Source: Alphaproteobacteria bacterium UBA6062 (GTDB lineage Bacteria; Pseudomonadota; Alphaproteobacteria; Sneathiellales; Sneathiellaceae). From it: a stretch of 9,991 bases of DNA. Every line of letters starts with the position of its first letter. Positions within the stretch are counted from its first letter, which is position 1. Under the pieces are notes generated by a model. It made no database searches. It was not told the origin of the DNA and saw nothing but the letters and a program-made list of their open reading frames with translations. Below are positions 6,755-9,991 of the stretch, in pieces. The DNA is taken from positions 1-9,991 of the forward strand of contig DIYE01000131.1 in assembly GCA_002428885.1 (NCBI GenBank), in the 5' to 3' direction. A program made the position numbers and the translations under genes.

Positions 6755-6769
6755 TTAGATTTGTTCTAA
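6755..6769. repeat. Short dyad TTAGA-N5-TCTAA upstream of the BI-1 gene
   Basis: Perfect 5-bp inverted arms (6755-6759 and 6765-6769) lie 22-36 bp before the BI-1 start codon in the 78-bp intergenic gap. It could be an operator or a weak leader hairpin. It resembles but does not match the alphaproteobacterial iron control element, in which TTAGA and TCTAA are 4 rather than 5 bases apart. A chance occurrence in AT-rich DNA is quite possible. Confidence 0.25.
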
Positions 6770-6811
6770 ATATTGGAGGAGAACTCAAAAATTTCAAGGA
6801 AAATCGATACA

Positions 6812-9367
6812 TTAATCTGATCTCAGGATAGGAGCCGCCTTCTCACCAAGGGCACGCCAGGAACCCAGAAGTCCAAACAGGACCGTAACACCAACACTGA
6901 TCACAATCGTTCCAGCCACTGTCCAGGGCAAATTGATCCATTTCGCTTCCAGAATATCCGTAATCACCATATACGCGGCCGTGTAACCGGCGGCAGCGGC
7001 AATCACTGATGTCACAAAGCCGAGGAGTGCATACTCCAGCAGGAAGGTTTTGAAGATGTCCCGCCGGGTTGCCCCCAGAACTTTCAGGATCACCGCATCA
7101 TAAACCCGCTTGCGATGTCCGGCGGCAAAAGCGCCCGCAAGAACAAGAACGCCAGCGACCAGCGTAATAGAGGCCGTTGCCGTCACGGCAGACGATAGCT
7201 GTTCAAGAATACGGGAGATGGCCTGGAGAGCCTCTTTCATCCGCACAACTGAAATATTCGGGAAATTGGTGGTGATTGCCCGAAACAGGCTCGCTTCCGC
7301 CTCATCCTGCGCCTTCGCCGTAGCAAGTAGGCTGTGGGGGGCGGCGGCAAGTGTATTCTGGTCAAAAACCAAAACAAAATTGATAGCCAGGGTACTCCAG
7401 TCTATTTCCCGCAAGTTGGCAATTTCCGCCGTGATTTCACGACCCATCACATTAACAGTCAGAGAATCGCCGATACCGATCCCCATACCGACAGCGGCTT
7501 CCTGATCCATACTGATCAGCGGCTTGCCCTGATAATCTTCGGGCCACCATTCCCCTTCCACAAGGGTCGCGTTGGCTGGAACCTCTTTCGAATAAGTAAG
7601 TCCCCTGTCGCCGCGTAACACCCATTTTACGTCACTGGCAACCTGAACCTGGGAGGCCGGGACACCGTTGACCTTGACAATCCGTCCCCTGAGATTTGGC
7701 ACGTAATTGACATCGCTGACCCCTTCGATCCCTTCAGCCGCGGAAACGAACTGATCAAGCTGACTGTTCTGGATATCGATAAAGAAGAAGGCCGGGGCAT
7801 TTTCCGGCAGTTGATCCTGCACCTGTTCCCGCAGATTTCCTTCAATCAGGGCAACCGTCACAAAGAGGGTGAGTCCAAGCCCCATGGACAGGATCACACT
7901 GGCAGTCGCAGAACCTGGCCGATGCAGGTTGGCGATAGCAAGGCGCAGGGTGGGGATACGGGACCGCGGCACATGACGAGCAACCATCTGGACCAAAGAA
8001 CCAACCCCCATAAGGATCAGGAAAATGGCAGAGGCCGCAATGACAAACCCAACAGCGAAAATCTGCTCTTCAACCGTCAGAATGGCCAGGGCAACAAGCG
8101 TGATAAATGTCAGGGCAATCAGCACCAGATAAACCGGGCGCGGCCAGCGCCTTCTTGCAACCACATCCCGGAACAGGGAAGCTGCCGGCGTTTCCCGGGC
8201 CCGGGCCAGCGGCCAGATGGCAAAGAGCGTTGCCGTCAGAAGACCATAGGCTGTCGCCAGCAGAAGAGGGCCCGCCTGAAAGGTTACAATTGCCGGAACC
8301 GGTAAAGCCGTTGCCAGAAACTGTGATGAAAGGAGAGCCCCGCCAAACCCCAGGACAAGACCGGCAACCGATCCGACCAGCGCCAGAGCCATAACCTGCA
8401 GATAGTGAACCCGGAAAATAAAGCTGCTGCTGGCGCCGAGGCATTTCAGAGTCGCTATGGTTTCAATTTTACCATCAAGATAAGCCCGAATAGCGTTGCC
8501 GACCCCTACCCCGCCGACAATCAGGGCCGTGAGACCGACAAGAGTGAGGAACATGGCAACTCGCTCGACGAAGCGCCGGACACCGGGTGCTCCATTGGAG
8601 GAATCCGTGATGCGCCACCCGGCATCGGGCAAATCGGTTTTTGCAAGCTCCCGGAAGGAGGCAATGTCACTGTCCTCCTTGAGATCAAGCCGGTAATGAT
8701 AGCGAACAAGACTACCCGGCTGGATCAGGCCGGTTTTCTTAAGCGCGTCGCCTGAAATAATCACGCGCGGCCCCAGGCTCATCCCCTGGCTGGCCTTATC
8801 CGGTTCTCTCAGGATAACGGCACGGATCACCACAGGCAGAGTGCCTATCTGAAGGATATCGCCGGTCTTTACCGAAAGCCGGTCCAGCAATGTTCCTTCG
8901 ACAAGCGCTCCATATTGACCGTCACTGGAAGCCAGAAGATCCTGATGATCCTTGCCTGCGGTATTTTCAACCGCCTCACCCAGAGTGAGGTTTCCATAAA
9001 GCGGATATAGATCATCAACAGCTTTCAGTTCGCTCAGCAGCCGTTTGTCATTGGAGACGGCCCGGACCATGGCCCGCAAAATCTGAATTTCGCTGACCTC
9101 ACCCTGATCCTTTAGCCAGGCTTCCTCCGGTTCTGTGGCAGGTCGGGAGGTGAGGCGCACATCCACATCACCCCCGAGGATCAGTTGCCCGTTTGACCGC
9201 AGACCTTCCGCAATGGAACTGGAAAGCGTTCCCACACCGGCAATAGCCGCCACTCCGAGCACCAGACAGGCAATAAAAATACGAAAGCCCTTCAGGCCTC
9301 CCCGGAGTTCACGCCAGGCATAGCGAACAGCCAGCGCGTAAGTTTCTGAAGCGCCCCTTGCTGACAC
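6812..9367 (-). CDS. YbbP-like ABC transporter permease with two FtsX domains
   Basis: An 851-residue inner-membrane permease of the MacB/LolC/FtsX class, closest in layout to E. coli YbbP. Hydrophobic segments can be placed near 29-48, 270-291, 322-345, 367-390, 410-431, 437-460, 486-509, 731-750, 777-800 and 815-838, ten in all. Large extracytoplasmic domains fill about 50-268 and 512-728. The two halves repeat each other: the coupling-helix motifs TLKCLGAS (306-313) and ILKVLGAT (760-767) follow the first helix of each FtsX domain. The start is a GTG at 9367, 2 nt after the ATPase stop, with a GGAGGG ribosome binding site inside the ATPase gene, so the pair is translationally coupled. Such exporters are thought to extract or move lipophilic molecules or envelope components; the substrate here is unknown. 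Confidence 0.93.
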   Translation of the reverse strand: MSARGASETYALAVRYAWRELRGGLKGFRIFIACLVLGVAAIAGVGTLSSSIAEGLRSNGQLILGGDVDVRLTSRPATEPEEAWLKDQGEVSEIQILRAMVRAVSNDKRLLSELKAVDDLYPLYGNLTLGEAVENTAGKDHQDLLASSDGQYGALVEGTLLDRLSVKTGDILQIGTLPVVIRAVILREPDKASQGMSLGPRVIISGDALKKTGLIQPGSLVRYHYRLDLKEDSDIASFRELAKTDLPDAGWRITDSSNGAPGVRRFVERVAMFLTLVGLTALIVGGVGVGNAIRAYLDGKIETIATLKCLGASSSFIFRVHYLQVMALALVGSVAGLVLGFGGALLSSQFLATALPVPAIVTFQAGPLLLATAYGLLTATLFAIWPLARARETPAASLFRDVVARRRWPRPVYLVLIALTFITLVALAILTVEEQIFAVGFVIAASAIFLILMGVGSLVQMVARHVPRSRIPTLRLAIANLHRPGSATASVILSMGLGLTLFVTVALIEGNLREQVQDQLPENAPAFFFIDIQNSQLDQFVSAAEGIEGVSDVNYVPNLRGRIVKVNGVPASQVQVASDVKWVLRGDRGLTYSKEVPANATLVEGEWWPEDYQGKPLISMDQEAAVGMGIGIGDSLTVNVMGREITAEIANLREIDWSTLAINFVLVFDQNTLAAAPHSLLATAKAQDEAEASLFRAITTNFPNISVVRMKEALQAISRILEQLSSAVTATASITLVAGVLVLAGAFAAGHRKRVYDAVILKVLGATRRDIFKTFLLEYALLGFVTSVIAAAAGYTAAYMVITDILEAKWINLPWTVAGTIVISVGVTVLFGLLGSWRALGEKAAPILRSD

Positions 9368-9369
9368 GT

Positions 9370-9990
9370 CTACTGGCCCTCCATAACGGCTTGCCGAACT
9401 TCTTCAATCTCTTTCACACGACCATCTTCCACCCGGATGACACGATCACATTTGGCAGCCAATTCATCATCGTGGGTGATCAGAATCAGGGTCGTATCAT
9501 GGGCGTCATGCAGCTCAAATATCAGGTCGACAATCAAGTCGCCGGTCTTGCCGTCCAGATTACCGGTCGGCTCGTCGGCCAGCAGGATTTTAGGTTCCGT
9601 ACAAACCGCCCGGGCCAGGGCAACACGTTGTTGCTCACCGCCGGAAAGCTGCGCCGGGTAGTGGGTCGCCCGGTCACCAAGCCCCACCTGGGTCAGTTTT
9701 TCTAATCCAACCTCAAAGGCGTCCGCCCGTCCCGCCAGTTCCAGCGGGATAGCCACATTTTCGAGGGCTGTCATGGTCGGCACCAGGTGAAAAGACTGAA
9801 AAACAATCCCGATATTATCCCGGCGGAAAGCCGCGAGTTCGTCCTCACTCATCTGATCAAGCCGGTTTCCGGCGAGCATAACCTGCCCTTCGGTCGGCTT
9901 TTCCAGACCGGCCATAATGGACATCAGGGTGGACTTGCCCGACCCGGACGGTCCGACAATACCCACCGTCTCTCCAGCCACGACAGACAG
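9370..9990 (-). CDS. YbbA/LolD-like ABC transporter ATPase (5' end outside the window)
   Basis: The ATPase partner of the adjacent FtsX-type permease. About 206 residues are visible; the reading frame continues through the right edge, so roughly the first 30 residues are missing and the GTG at 9981 is an internal Val rather than a start. Motifs are Walker A GPSGSGKST close to the edge, Q-loop FQSFHLVPTMTALENV, signature LSGGEQQRV, Walker B ILLADEPTGNLD, and switch ITHD. The FHL-PTMTALENV and EPTGNLD wording is typical of the MacB/LolD/YbbA group, not of importers. In many proteobacteria this gene is divergent from a TesA-like lysophospholipase/arylesterase gene, which would lie beyond the edge; that is a prediction from family knowledge. 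It ends in TAG 2 nt before the permease GTG. Confidence 0.94.
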   Translation of the reverse strand: MSVVAGETVGIVGPSGSGKSTLMSIMAGLEKPTEGQVMLAGNRLDQMSEDELAAFRRDNIGIVFQSFHLVPTMTALENVAIPLELAGRADAFEVGLEKLTQVGLGDRATHYPAQLSGGEQQRVALARAVCTEPKILLADEPTGNLDGKTGDLIVDLIFELHDAHDTTLILITHDDELAAKCDRVIRVEDGRVKEIEEVRQAVMEGQ

Positions 9991-9991
9991 G

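Noticed and set aside
7811..8305. A 164-codon plus-strand open frame opposite the YbbP-like gene
   Set aside because: The product is a low-complexity run of Gln, Arg, Gly and Asn with no domain, antisense to a coherent membrane protein.
1..9991. CRISPR arrays, tRNA or rRNA genes, insertion sequences or phage genes
   Set aside because: No regularly spaced repeats, cloverleaf-like segments, transposase motifs or terminal inverted repeats were noticed; nearly all the DNA is accounted for by recognised genes.

Overview
The window looks like chromosomal DNA from an alphaproteobacterium of moderate GC content. The best indicator is a DUF2794 gene, a family I know almost only from Alphaproteobacteria. 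The style of the Bax-inhibitor-1/YccA protein and of the YbbA/YbbP-type exporter fits this. I cannot name the genus. I see no tRNA, rRNA, CRISPR array, insertion sequence or phage gene, and no intergenic gap exceeds about 160 bases. The region is densely packed and mostly conserved.

Layout from left to right. (1) Positions 1-2135, plus strand: the 3' end of a Dpp/Opp-type peptide ABC importer operon, with the tail of a DppC-like permease followed by two ATPases (DppD-like and DppF-like) joined by ATGA-type overlaps. (2) 2143-2544, minus strand: msrB, convergent with the importer operon. (3) 2673-3047, plus strand: a DUF2794 gene, divergent from msrB across a 128-bp AT-rich promoter region. 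(4) 3063-5866, minus strand: a two-gene unit of an M81/MlrC-type metallohydrolase and a TTC38-like tetratricopeptide protein, separated by 2 nt, with a good sigma70-like promoter in front. (5) 6026-6733, minus strand: a seven-helix Bax inhibitor-1/YccA family protein followed by a clear rho-independent terminator. (6) 6812-9991, minus strand: a YbbP-like FtsX-domain permease and its YbbA/LolD-like ATPase, the latter running off the right edge.

How the genes may work together. The importer would bring peptides or similar amide-linked compounds into the cytoplasm. The M81 hydrolase could cleave such a substrate, and the TTC38-like protein is translationally linked to it. The link between importer and hydrolase is inference from proximity only, because msrB and the DUF2794 gene lie between them. 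YbbA-YbbP is a self-contained export-type ABC pair, and the BI-1 gene 78 bp downstream may be read from the same transcript.

No clearly new multi-gene system is evident. The most intriguing element is the M81-TTC38 pair, because the TTC38 family lacks an assigned biochemical activity yet carries blocks of His, Trp and Asp that look more enzymatic than purely scaffold-like. Other points worth a second look are residue changes in MsrB and the BI-1 protein and a DppF-like ATPase without its usual C-terminal tail.
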